From Akkermansia muciniphila (GTDB lineage Bacteria; Verrucomicrobiota; Verrucomicrobiia; Verrucomicrobiales; Akkermansiaceae), in contig CAMAYN010000005.1 of assembly GCA_945862285.1 (NCBI GenBank), forward strand, positions 1 through 47,153: a stretch of DNA of 47,153 bases. The letters run 5' to 3'. The notes beneath the pieces are model-generated. The model did no database searches and was not told the DNA's origin. It worked only from the letters and a program-made list of their open reading frames with translations. Positions 1 to 7,904 of the stretch are shown piece after piece (positions within the stretch are counted from its first letter, which is position 1; every line of letters starts with the position of its first letter). The translations under genes were made by a program, and so were the position numbers.

Positions 1-143
1 GCATGCGAGAGAGGCGGAGTCCAGTCTGACCCTCGGGATTAAATCCTTGGTGAAGTCCTCGTTCGGTTTACTCCGCTTCTCCCACAAGCAAGGTGGATGG
101 ACACATTAACAGATGCTGTCAACCTGCCCGAAAGCGATCATAC
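1..143. other. sequence foreign to the PAS gene, candidate insertion edge
   Basis: On the minus strand the PAS reading frame is coherent up to about position 144 and then loses all PAS character. The expected end of a PAS/PAC domain and its linker is missing from all three minus-strand frames. The minus strand after the break begins GTATGATCGC and contains several short G-rich and purine-rich blocks but no ORF. The GTATG start loosely resembles the GUGYG 5' end of a group II intron. This is an inference only, because the window stops before any reverse transcriptase could be seen. A simple rearrangement is equally possible. Confidence 0.3.
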
Positions 144-1602
144 GAGTCCATGTGATGACTTTACCACGAGACAGCACCCAAATCCAGTCACCATTCTTAT
201 GCTTCATTCGGGTCTCGGATGAATAAAACGGAAGTTCGCCCTTTAAGTGTAAATCCTTTTGGTAATTACTTTTTTCTAAGTCTTCTGGGTGAGCAAATTG
301 CAGCCAGGTATTGATCGAGACAGGGCTTATTTCATCTAAGGTGTATCCGATGATTTTCGCCCATCGTTCGTTAAAAGCAACCTCGCCGGTTTGCATATTC
401 CATTCCCATGTTCCCACATGCGTACCCTCAATGATGCTGGCTAAGCGAATGCGCTCTGCATCGAGCGCCAAGTCCGTGCGTTTTCGTTGGTCAATATCCT
501 GAAATACTCCGCTAACCACGACGACCTTGCCATTCATTACGGTGGCTTCGCCTATCGACCTAACCCATCGTTCTCTTCCGCTAGCAGTAACGATGATGAG
601 TTCTACATCGTATGATTTTCCATGTTTCAGTGCAGCTTCGAAGACTTGGGTGATTTGATCGCGATCGAAACCTTCTTTGTAAAATTGAATCGCCGTTTTT
701 GGATCGGGGATGAAGTGATAGGGCTGTTCGTGAATATCGTAGGTGACTTGCGTCCAGCTTAGGTGATCATGGACAACATCATAATTCCAGCCACCAACTT
801 TGGCCAATTGCCCTATGCGCAGTAAATTTTCCTTTTGCCTAATGTTTTCTTGTTCAATTGATTTTCGGTCGGTGATATCGAGAATAAAGCCGTCAAGATA
901 ATCCACTTCATTCGCATCATTCATTACGGCCCTGCCTTTTTCATAAACCCAGCGGATTGAGCCATCTTTGTGTCTTACGCGATATTCAATTTCCCATGGA
1001 GCATTCTCAGTCGCGCCTTTTTCCACGGCATCGATGACGAGTTGCTGATCTTCTGGATGAATCAGTTTACCGTAAGAATACTCGTTACTATGGATGATTT
1101 CATCGGCGTTGTATCCGGTGATAGTATCAATTTGTTTCGACAAGAAAAGCATCGTCCAGTCGGCATCCATTTTGCACCGATAGGTTATTCCGGGGATGTT
1201 CATGACGAGGGATTGGTATTTCTCCCGGCTTAGCAATAATTCCGTTTCCGCGTTTTTACGTTCCGTAACATCTTGATGAACGGCGAGGAAGTTGACGATT
1301 TGTTGATCTTCATCAACTATGGGATTGATGACGGAGGAGAGCCAAAATGTGCGGCCATCTTTTGCGCGGTTCTTGGTCTCACCTGACCACACGTTTCCTT
1401 GGAGGATCGTCTGTAAAATATCACTCCAAAAGCCCGCATCATAAGAATCCATGCTAAATAGGTCGTGATTCTTCCCTAGTAGTTCAGCTTCGCTATAGCC
1501 ACAAGCATTACAAAACGGTTGACTTGCACTGAGGATCTTACCGTGTTTGTCGGCGATAGTGACTAACGAACATTCATTGAGAGCTTTGACGATTTTCTGC
1601 AT
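106..1602 (-). CDS. multi-PAS sensor protein, 3' end disrupted
   Basis: Four PAS/PAC units run in series: roughly residues 5-115, 125-250, 262-375 and 380-475. Each of the first three ends in the usual linker (DVTERK, DITDRK, DIDQRK). Such arrays normally sense signals in the cytoplasm and feed a histidine kinase, GGDEF or similar output domain. No output domain is present here. The fourth PAS unit is cut after the WVLSRGKV..WT motif, where a typical domain would continue with about 20 more residues, and 14 unrelated residues follow before the stop. The start ATG at 1602 fits the N-terminal edge of the first PAS unit. No transmembrane segment is seen. It was probably a hybrid or soluble sensor kinase gene interrupted by an insertion or rearrangement at about position 143. 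Confidence 0.75.
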   Translation of the reverse strand: MQKIVKALNECSLVTIADKHGKILSASQPFCNACGYSEAELLGKNHDLFSMDSYDAGFWSDILQTILQGNVWSGETKNRAKDGRTFWLSSVINPIVDEDQQIVNFLAVHQDVTERKNAETELLLSREKYQSLVMNIPGITYRCKMDADWTMLFLSKQIDTITGYNADEIIHSNEYSYGKLIHPEDQQLVIDAVEKGATENAPWEIEYRVRHKDGSIRWVYEKGRAVMNDANEVDYLDGFILDITDRKSIEQENIRQKENLLRIGQLAKVGGWNYDVVHDHLSWTQVTYDIHEQPYHFIPDPKTAIQFYKEGFDRDQITQVFEAALKHGKSYDVELIIVTASGRERWVRSIGEATVMNGKVVVVSGVFQDIDQRKRTDLALDAERIRLASIIEGTHVGTWEWNMQTGEVAFNERWAKIIGYTLDEISPVSINTWLQFAHPEDLEKSNYQKDLHLKGELPFYSSETRMKHKNGDWIWVLSRGKVITWTRMIAFGQVDSIC

Positions 1603-1766
1603 TTTTATAGTGTCAATATCGTCTTTTCCTATCCAATCGACGCAATACCGTCAAGAGGCAAAAACGCATGATCGCAAATGCGCATTGCTTGATCCCGATC
1701 GTTAGGCTCAAATCGGCGGATGAACATCCACGACTGATCAGCACTAATCAGAGAATTAGAGAAAAA

Positions 1767-3038
1767 TTACTCTTTTACACGTTCAACGCGGGCGTGGAGT
1801 TGGAGGAGTTTTTCGTCGATATTTTCATAGCCGCGGTCAATGTGGTAGAGACGGCTAATGGTGGTGGCACCCCTAGCAGTCAAACCTGCTAGCACGAGTG
1901 CGGCGGAGGCGCGGAGGTCACTCGCCATCACGGGAGCTGCGGAAAGTTCTTTGACACCTTTAACGATGGCCGTGCCGTTATCGACTCGGATGTCCGCGCC
2001 CATGCGTTTCATCTCGGCACAGTGCATGAAGCGTTGCGGGAAAATGGTGTCTTTGACAACGGAAATACCCGGCGTGGTGGCAAATACAGCAGTCATTTGC
2101 GCTTGCATGTCGGTGGGGTAGCCAGGGTAGGGCGCAGTGGTGATTTCAGCACCGACAGGATTTTCCGCGCGATAAACCGTTACGCTATCCCCCGTGGTAT
2201 TGTATTCGACTCGATGACCGCAGACTTCGAAGATTTCATTGATGGCACCCATGTGGGCGCGGCAGACGCGATGTAACGTCACGCCTTCGCCGACGATGGC
2301 GGCGGCAGCCATGAAAGTGCCGGCTTCGATGCGATCTGGAATCACGGTGTGTTCGACACTGCCGAGTGAGGTGATGCCTTGAATGACGATGCGGCGGGTG
2401 CCAGCTCCTTCAATTTTTGCGCCCATAGCATTGAGGAAATTGGCAAGATCTTCGACTTCTGGTTCGGCAGCGGCGGATTCGATGACCGTGGTGCCTTCGG
2501 CAAAAACGGCCGCCATCATCACATTGTCTGTCCCCAAAACGGTGGGTCCATGAGTGCCGCGGAGGTTGACTTCCGCACCTTTGAGGCCGCCTTTCGGCGC
2601 GGTGATGATGATATTTCCGCCTTCAAATTCCGTTGTAGCACCCAAGGCTTCTAAGCCTTTGAGGTGTAAATCTACGGGACGATCACCAATGACGCAGCCG
2701 CCGGGAAGCGAGACGATAGCACGACCCGTGCGGGCGAGAAGTGGACCCATCACGCAGATGGAAGCCCGCATGCGGCGGACGAGATCGTAAGGCGCGGTAT
2801 CGATGATTGATTTATTGCAAATGCGAATCGTGCCGGAGGAGCGCTCGACTTCTCCGCCCAGTGAATTGATGATTTGCACCATGTAATTGGTGTCCGACAC
2901 ATCGGGTACGCGGCGGATGATGAGTTCCTGGTCGCAGAGTAAAGAGGCCGCAAGAATGGGAAGAGAGGCGTTTTTTGAGCCGGAAATATTGATGGAACCG
3001 CGTAGCGTGGCGCCGCCGTGAACGATGAGTTTATCCAT
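1767..3038 (-). CDS. murA: UDP-N-acetylglucosamine 1-carboxyvinyltransferase MurA
   Basis: Catalyses the first committed step of peptidoglycan synthesis in the cytoplasm: transfer of enolpyruvate from PEP to UDP-GlcNAc. The 423-residue length is normal. The N-terminal [12 protein letters not shown] motif carries the substrate-binding Lys-Asn pair. The catalytic loop [12 protein letters not shown] places the active-site Cys at residue 115, exactly as in E. coli, so the enzyme should be fosfomycin-sensitive in principle. The C-terminal [13 protein letters not shown] and HIDRGYE blocks are also typical. The ATG at 3038 gives the standard N-terminus. It lies 53 bp after the upstream prmC gene on the same strand and may be co-transcribed with it. 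Confidence 0.97.
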   Translation of the reverse strand: MDKLIVHGGATLRGSINISGSKNASLPILAASLLCDQELIIRRVPDVSDTNYMVQIINSLGGEVERSSGTIRICNKSIIDTAPYDLVRRMRASICVMGPLLARTGRAIVSLPGGCVIGDRPVDLHLKGLEALGATTEFEGGNIIITAPKGGLKGAEVNLRGTHGPTVLGTDNVMMAAVFAEGTTVIESAAAEPEVEDLANFLNAMGAKIEGAGTRRIVIQGITSLGSVEHTVIPDRIEAGTFMAAAAIVGEGVTLHRVCRAHMGAINEIFEVCGHRVEYNTTGDSVTVYRAENPVGAEITTAPYPGYPTDMQAQMTAVFATTPGISVVKDTIFPQRFMHCAEMKRMGADIRVDNGTAIVKGVKELSAAPVMASDLRASAALVLAGLTARGATTISRLYHIDRGYENIDEKLLQLHARVERVKE

Positions 3039-3091
3039 GGATGGTATTGATTGTTGCCGAAAGTAAAATGTTACCTGCCACGACAGTTGGG

Positions 3092-3934
3092 TTAGTGCAG
3101 AAATTTGGCAAGGGGAAAACGTGGAATGCCGCTAAGATCTGCTATTACGCGGATTTCCTTCATGCCGGCTTGTCGTAAAAATTCCGTCACATGTTGGTGT
3201 TGATCGATGCCGATCTCCAATGCGATGACGCCGCCCGGATTCAAGTAGGAGGTGACTTCGTGGCAAAAGCGGCGCAACAAATCCATGCCATCGTTACCGG
3301 AGAAAAGAGCCAGTTCGGGGTCGTGCAAGACTTCGGGCGCGAGTGATTGTCGATCCATTTCCGGGACGTAGGGGAGGTTGGCGACGATGAGGTCGAAGGT
3401 CTTTCCTGCAAGCGAGTAGAATAAATTGGATTCGATGGTGTGCGCGTTCGTGGCACCGAGATTGAGAATATTTTCTGAGGTTAGTTCGAGTGCCGCAGTG
3501 GAAATGTCAGCAAGAGTGACATTTGTTTCTGGCCAGGCAAGTGCTAAGGAAATACCAATCACGCCAGATCCGCAGCCAAGGTCAAGCACGGTAGCAGGAG
3601 GAAAGGGGAGTTGTTTGAGGAGAATTTCGACAAGTTCTTCCGTTTCAGGACGCGGGATGAGCGCACGCGAATCGCAATGGAAATCATGTTTATAAAAAGG
3701 AACAACGCCGAGCAGATGCTGGAGGGGAACTCTTTCGCCGCGTTTCTTGAGATCGATACGCAGGGGTGCGAGGACTCGCTCATCGAGCGGTTCATCGAAG
3801 CGCATGTAGAGCTGTGTGCGGGTGCATTTCAGATGATGTGCGACGAGGAGTTGCATGTTTCTCCGTGCATCTTCGACGCCTTTTTTCGCAAGGTAGCCAG
3901 TGCCAGATTCGATACATTCCAAAACGCTAGTCAT
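3092..3934 (-). CDS. prmC: peptide chain release factor N5-glutamine methyltransferase PrmC
   Basis: Methylates the Gln of the GGQ motif in release factors RF1 and RF2, using S-adenosylmethionine. An N-terminal helical domain (about residues 1-75) is followed by the Rossmann methyltransferase domain with SAM motif LDLGCGSGVIGISLA. The substrate-binding motif reads NLPYVPE rather than the canonical NPPY, a substitution of the first Pro. I chose the internal ATG at 3934 (280 residues). The longer frame reaching 4057 adds 41 residues without PrmC similarity and would overlap the upstream lipoprotein gene. Its position just before murA on the same strand suggests a housekeeping cluster. Confidence 0.93.
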   Translation of the reverse strand: MTSVLECIESGTGYLAKKGVEDARRNMQLLVAHHLKCTRTQLYMRFDEPLDERVLAPLRIDLKKRGERVPLQHLLGVVPFYKHDFHCDSRALIPRPETEELVEILLKQLPFPPATVLDLGCGSGVIGISLALAWPETNVTLADISTAALELTSENILNLGATNAHTIESNLFYSLAGKTFDLIVANLPYVPEMDRQSLAPEVLHDPELALFSGNDGMDLLRRFCHEVTSYLNPGGVIALEIGIDQHQHVTEFLRQAGMKEIRVIADLSGIPRFPLAKFLH

Positions 3935-4029
3935 GTGGAGATGATCATGCGGACTGGAGATGTCAGGGAAAGAAAAAAATCCCCCGAAGTGTAGAACACG
4001 CGCCGAACAAAAATTACGGCGAGATCGAT

Positions 4030-4635
4030 TTATGGCAGGACGGCCTGCAATTCCCAAGTCTTGCGGTTGCGTGGGGTTTGCGGGCCATTGTAGCCCATGA
4101 TTCGGTATTGTGTTGCCGTGACGCCGCGCTTTGTGAGTTCAGCATCAATCGCGGTTCGTGCGGTTTTCACATTTTCGTCAGAATCGTCGCCCATCCACGT
4201 GTAGGTCAGCACGCGAGTTGCCGCCACATCCTTGACCTCAACTTTTTTGCCATCAGCGCCAACGGTGCCCACTTTCTCATTCTGGTAAAGAAAGCCCATG
4301 GCGGACATTTTCATATCGGCATCAGCGGACATGGTTTTTTCGACGGGAGCTGTCATAGGAATATCGTTTCGTTTGATGTGAGAAAAAAGTGTCCAAAACG
4401 CTAATCCATCCATGGCCGCAGAGGTGTAAGCGGCACGATAGGCGGGATATTTTTTTTCGGCGACCGCATCATAAGGACCAGGAGTGGGCCAGCCTTCCGG
4501 CAATGGTGCCTCATCGACATAGACATTTTTTCCCTGCGGCTCTTTGGCTTTTGCTGCGGCATCGTCTTTGTTCGGCTGTTGGCAAAGACCGCAAGAACTT
4601 AGAAGTGATAGGAAAAGGAATAGGTGTTTTTTCAT
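4030..4635 (-). CDS. SOUL/HBP heme-binding family lipoprotein
   Basis: A 201-residue protein. Starting from the ATG at 4635 it has a short lipoprotein signal, MKKHLFLFLSLLSSC, with the lipid-modified Cys at about residue 15, followed by a charged linker. The body matches the SOUL heme-binding family: YPAYRAAYTSA, then AFWTLFSHIKRNDIPMTAPVE, then a C-terminal RIMGYNGPQTP segment. SOUL proteins bind heme or related porphyrins, and the physiological role in bacteria is unsettled. The ATG at 4671 adds 12 residues that spoil the signal sequence, so the inner start is preferred. It lies between rsmB and prmC on the same strand, 60 bp after rsmB. Confidence 0.85.
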   Translation of the reverse strand: MKKHLFLFLSLLSSCGLCQQPNKDDAAAKAKEPQGKNVYVDEAPLPEGWPTPGPYDAVAEKKYPAYRAAYTSAAMDGLAFWTLFSHIKRNDIPMTAPVEKTMSADADMKMSAMGFLYQNEKVGTVGADGKKVEVKDVAATRVLTYTWMGDDSDENVKTARTAIDAELTKRGVTATQYRIMGYNGPQTPRNRKTWELQAVLP

Positions 4636-4695
4636 GAGAAGGAAACCTAGTCGCGTTTTTTGCGAAAGCAAATGTGCCGATGAAATCCATGGCGA

Positions 4696-5925
4696 TTAGT
4701 CCATTTTTTCCAGCAGGGCGCAGTAGGCACCATCGGAAATTTCCGTGCTTGGTAGAATTTGCTGCTCTTTGATGATTTTCAGATTGTTTGCTGCGGCGAA
4801 CGATTTCACCAACTGGGAATTTTCTTCAGGCTCAATCGAGCAAGTAGAATAGACGATGCGTCCTCCATGTTTTAGGCAAGGAAGGGCATTGGCAAAAATG
4901 CGCGTTTGGATTTCTGGCAGTTTCACGAGGTCGGTGGGATGCATGCGCCAACGAGCATCAATGCGCCGACGCAAGACTCCGGAATTCGAGCAGGGAACAT
5001 CTAACAATATTGCGTCAAAGAAACCGTTCCATATCGCAGGTGCGGGCTCTAACCAATCGTGCTGAGTGACTTCGGCACAAGTGATATGGAGACGTTGTAG
5101 ATTTTCCCGCAGTCGAGGTAGACGTTTTTCGTTAGAGTCGGTGGCGATGATTTTCCCTTGATTGTTCATGCAAGCAGCGATCATTGCGGCTTTGCCTCCA
5201 GGGGCGGCGCAGGCATCTAAGATCGTTTCGCCCGATTGAGGAGCAAGCATTTCCACAGCGTGCCGAGTGGCGGGATCTTGAATGTAAATGACACCGTCGC
5301 GGAGCAGATCGTTCGGCAAGGCACCTTCCACGAGAAAAAATCCAGGAATGCCATCGACGGCGGGGAAATCAGGCATTGGTTGTTGGCTCAGCGGATTGTA
5401 GCGAGCATAGGTGTTGGGAGGGAGTTGATTTCCGACCATAATTTCTAAGGCTGAATCCGCACCGAAGTGTTTGCGCCAGCGCTTGTAGAGCCAATCGGGA
5501 TGCGATTGTTGTTCGGCGACTGGGAGATCATCAATACTTTCAAGGAGTCGCTTTTTTGTGGCACTGGCGCGACGTAACACAGCGTTAACCAGACCGCGGA
5601 TGTTGGCTTTTCCGGCTTCGACTGTCTCATTCACGGCAGCGTGATCTGCGATTTGCAGCATGAGGATTTGATATAAACCGATGCGCAGTAAATCGCGGGT
5701 TTCGTTATCGAGTTTCCCTTGGCGAAGTTTGCTAATCCAGAAATCGAGCACCCGTCGGTGACGTAAAACACCGAATAGGATGGCCTGAAGAAGGTGTCGG
5801 TCAGAAGTAGACAGTTGGTGGCGTTGCGCGTGACGTTCCACTAATGTTTCCGCGTAGTCGTGACCTTTTCCCCAAGCGTTTAAGGCCGCATGGGCGGCAC
5901 GTCGAATGTTCAATTTTGCAGGCAC
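4696..5925 (-). CDS. rsmB: 16S rRNA (cytosine-967-C5)-methyltransferase RsmB
   Basis: A 409-residue Sun/Fmu family enzyme that methylates C967 of 16S rRNA. An N-terminal NusB-like helical domain (about residues 1-130, with NAVLRRA) precedes the SAM-dependent methyltransferase domain. Visible motifs are DACAAPGGK (residues 237-245, SAM binding), LLDVPCSNSG with Cys312, and STCSIEPEEN with the catalytic Cys362. The first codon is GTG at 5925, which gives the expected start of the NusB-like domain; no better ATG is present. It precedes the SOUL lipoprotein and prmC on the same strand. Confidence 0.95.
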   Translation of the reverse strand: MPAKLNIRRAAHAALNAWGKGHDYAETLVERHAQRHQLSTSDRHLLQAILFGVLRHRRVLDFWISKLRQGKLDNETRDLLRIGLYQILMLQIADHAAVNETVEAGKANIRGLVNAVLRRASATKKRLLESIDDLPVAEQQSHPDWLYKRWRKHFGADSALEIMVGNQLPPNTYARYNPLSQQPMPDFPAVDGIPGFFLVEGALPNDLLRDGVIYIQDPATRHAVEMLAPQSGETILDACAAPGGKAAMIAACMNNQGKIIATDSNEKRLPRLRENLQRLHITCAEVTQHDWLEPAPAIWNGFFDAILLDVPCSNSGVLRRRIDARWRMHPTDLVKLPEIQTRIFANALPCLKHGGRIVYSTCSIEPEENSQLVKSFAAANNLKIIKEQQILPSTEISDGAYCALLEKMD

Positions 5926-6066
5926 AAAGGCAACTCATGGTATGAAGGGCTGATTGTCAAGAACAGTAAAAGGGAATTCTGAGCAAGATGATGGGGGAGT
6001 AAAGGCAGCAGCGGTGATCCATCCGAGTGAGAAGAATCGACTCGTACATTTTACCAGAATCTCCTT

Positions 6067-6073
6067 GGAGGGG
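6067..6073 (+). promoter_or_regulatory. strong Shine-Dalgarno for the DMT transporter
   Basis: GGAGGGG lies 8 bp before the ATG at 6082 and supports that start over the internal ATG at 6142. Most genes in this window have no comparable purine-rich site, so this one stands out. Confidence 0.6.
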
Positions 6074-6081
6074 CATGATAA

Positions 6082-7008
6082 ATGCGTTATTCCTCTGTGA
6101 CCTTGCACCAAAAGATACAAACATCGGGAATTTGGCTGACCATGCAGTTGCATTTGCTGGTGTTGATTTTTGCGGCAACGACCATTTTGGGACGTTTAAC
6201 TTCTGTGAGCACGGGCGTATTGGTGTCGTGGCGCTGTGCCGTAGCAGCGGTAGGTGCGGCGCTGTGGTGTTTGTGGGTCAAACGGAAAAGCCTTGGCCTA
6301 GAGCGTGTGGCTGGCTTGAAGTTACTGGGAATTGGTGCGGTGATCGGATTGCATTGGTTGTGTTTATTTGGCGCGGTAAAGGTGGCGAATGTATCGATCG
6401 CGTTGGCGGGGCTGGCGACATTATCACTGTTTACGGCAATGACCGAACCGCTGATGATGGGGCGGAAGCCTCGTGCGGGGGAGATTTTCCTAGGGCTTAT
6501 TGCGTTGGCGGGGATTTTGTTGATTGCGGGAGTGGAGACGCGTCATGCGATCGGCTTGGGCTTGGCACTGATGAGTGCCTTATTGGCGGCGATTTTTATG
6601 GTGATGAATCGGAAAGTGGTAGTGGCGGGGGCAGATCCGATGGTGATGGTGGCATGGGAAATGTCTGCTGCGGCGGCAGTAAGTGCGGTGAGTATTCCGC
6701 TTGTGGGTGAGGAGAATTGGCAGGCGCTATGGATTACGAGTGCCATGGATTGGTTATGGATCGTACTATTAGCGGTGGTTTGTACCGTTTTTGCGCAGGC
6801 ATGGACGAATCATTTGCTGCGCTCGGTAAGTGCTTTTTCCTTTAACCTTACCGCCAATTTTGAGCCAGTGTATGGGATGGCAGCGGCGGCTATCATTTTT
6901 GGTGAAAATGAGCAAGTGCGCCCGGCTTTTTATGGGGGAGCAGTGTTGATCGCCTTATCAAATGTGTTGCAGCCATGGTTGCAACGGCGTTGTTCAACAG
7001 AGGCGTAG
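6082..7008 (+). CDS. EamA/DMT-superfamily transporter
   Basis: A 308-residue integral membrane protein with about ten hydrophobic segments in two five-helix halves, the EamA (RhaT/YdcZ-like) arrangement. The first half contains the SWRCAVAAVGAALWCLW helix and the second ends with NLTANFEPVYGMAAAAIIFGE, the conserved signature before the last two helices. Members export or import small metabolites such as amino acids or nucleobases; the substrate here cannot be told. The start at 6082 is backed by a Shine-Dalgarno sequence. Its last 15 bp overlap the 3' end of the convergent gene. Confidence 0.85.
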   Translation: MRYSSVTLHQKIQTSGIWLTMQLHLLVLIFAATTILGRLTSVSTGVLVSWRCAVAAVGAALWCLWVKRKSLGLERVAGLKLLGIGAVIGLHWLCLFGAVKVANVSIALAGLATLSLFTAMTEPLMMGRKPRAGEIFLGLIALAGILLIAGVETRHAIGLGLALMSALLAAIFMVMNRKVVVAGADPMVMVAWEMSAAAAVSAVSIPLVGEENWQALWITSAMDWLWIVLLAVVCTVFAQAWTNHLLRSVSAFSFNLTANFEPVYGMAAAAIIFGENEQVRPAFYGGAVLIALSNVLQPWLQRRCSTEA

Positions 7009-7815
7009 CATGTCTTTGATAAACTGCCCCCAAAGGAAAAATAACCCACGCTTCGAGTAGCGGAAGCACTCTTCGTCACTGTATTCGATGATGCCGCGTT
7101 CTAGGTTATAGGCGATCATTTCCTCCATTTCTTCCTCGACCAGTTCGTCGAGTTGATCGGGGTCGGGACGGGAAATTTGATCTTGATGGACTTTTTTTGC
7201 TTTGAGGAAACTCGTGTGGTTTTGCAAAATCTCATGGAAGCAATGACGGCTACATGGCACGTGGTTCCAGAAATGCCGCTGTGGATATAGGAGGGTTGGG
7301 GCGAATGGGTAGTTTGTGGTTCGCCAAATTGTGGCATCTTCGCCAATGCTGGTGATGCTAACAAAGGAAAATGCCACATCGGATTGCTCGCACAATGATA
7401 GAGAAGCGATCGTTCCTGATTCTGGGTGGACGAACATGCAGTAGTGCTGGTGCATGCCAGACCAATGCCAACAACAGTCGGCCACCCGCTCAAATCCTGA
7501 CTCGGTCATCGCGTGAATTGTCTCCTCAGCGTTGGGAAAAAATGCGGCGTTCGGTGGTTGAGCGTGCTTCAGATGGTTTTCCATGGGCAGCTTCATTCTC
7601 CGGATTCGCGTGAGCAGCTCTACCCATGGTAAAAATAACCAGATGAGTCCTCCAAAGATGCCGACGGAAAGATTTTTCCCACTGAGGTAATAGAAAACCA
7701 AAAAGCTGACGACGACAAATGTGAATGCGCCAAGCTTGCGAATGAACACAAGCTTGGACGCCCGCAGGGCAACTGCGAGGATGCATAGACCTAATACGAT
7801 GCACGTTTCACGCAT
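6994..7815 (-). CDS. membrane-anchored protein of unknown function
   Basis: 273 residues, not recognised. The first 70 residues hold two or three hydrophobic segments (about 4-18, 28-45, 50-66). A hydrophilic region rich in Cys, His and Trp follows (CCWHWSGMHQHYCMF, CSRHCFHEI), then an acidic stretch LDELVEEEMEEMIAYNLERG and a hydrophobic C-terminal patch. The soluble part is probably cytoplasmic, given the N-terminal anchor, but topology is not certain. The Cys/His clusters might bind a metal but do not match a motif I know. The ATG at 7815 begins cleanly at the first membrane segment. It lies upstream of htpG's 3' end on the same strand, separated by 89 bp. Confidence 0.7.
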   Translation of the reverse strand: MRETCIVLGLCILAVALRASKLVFIRKLGAFTFVVVSFLVFYYLSGKNLSVGIFGGLIWLFLPWVELLTRIRRMKLPMENHLKHAQPPNAAFFPNAEETIHAMTESGFERVADCCWHWSGMHQHYCMFVHPESGTIASLSLCEQSDVAFSFVSITSIGEDATIWRTTNYPFAPTLLYPQRHFWNHVPCSRHCFHEILQNHTSFLKAKKVHQDQISRPDPDQLDELVEEEMEEMIAYNLERGIIEYSDEECFRYSKRGLFFLWGQFIKDMLRLC

Positions 7816-7904
7816 GTGACGTCAGATTTCGATTGGTGTTCATGTCGATATTTTTGCTACGGCGAATATCTCAACTTAGAACTGATTTCTGCGAAGTCTA
7901 GGGA

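Noticed and set aside
6027-6710. A 227-codon plus-strand frame overlapping the DMT transporter
   Set aside because: It is out of frame with the transporter and Gly/Cys-rich, as expected from a shadow frame; the transporter frame has clear helices and a Shine-Dalgarno.
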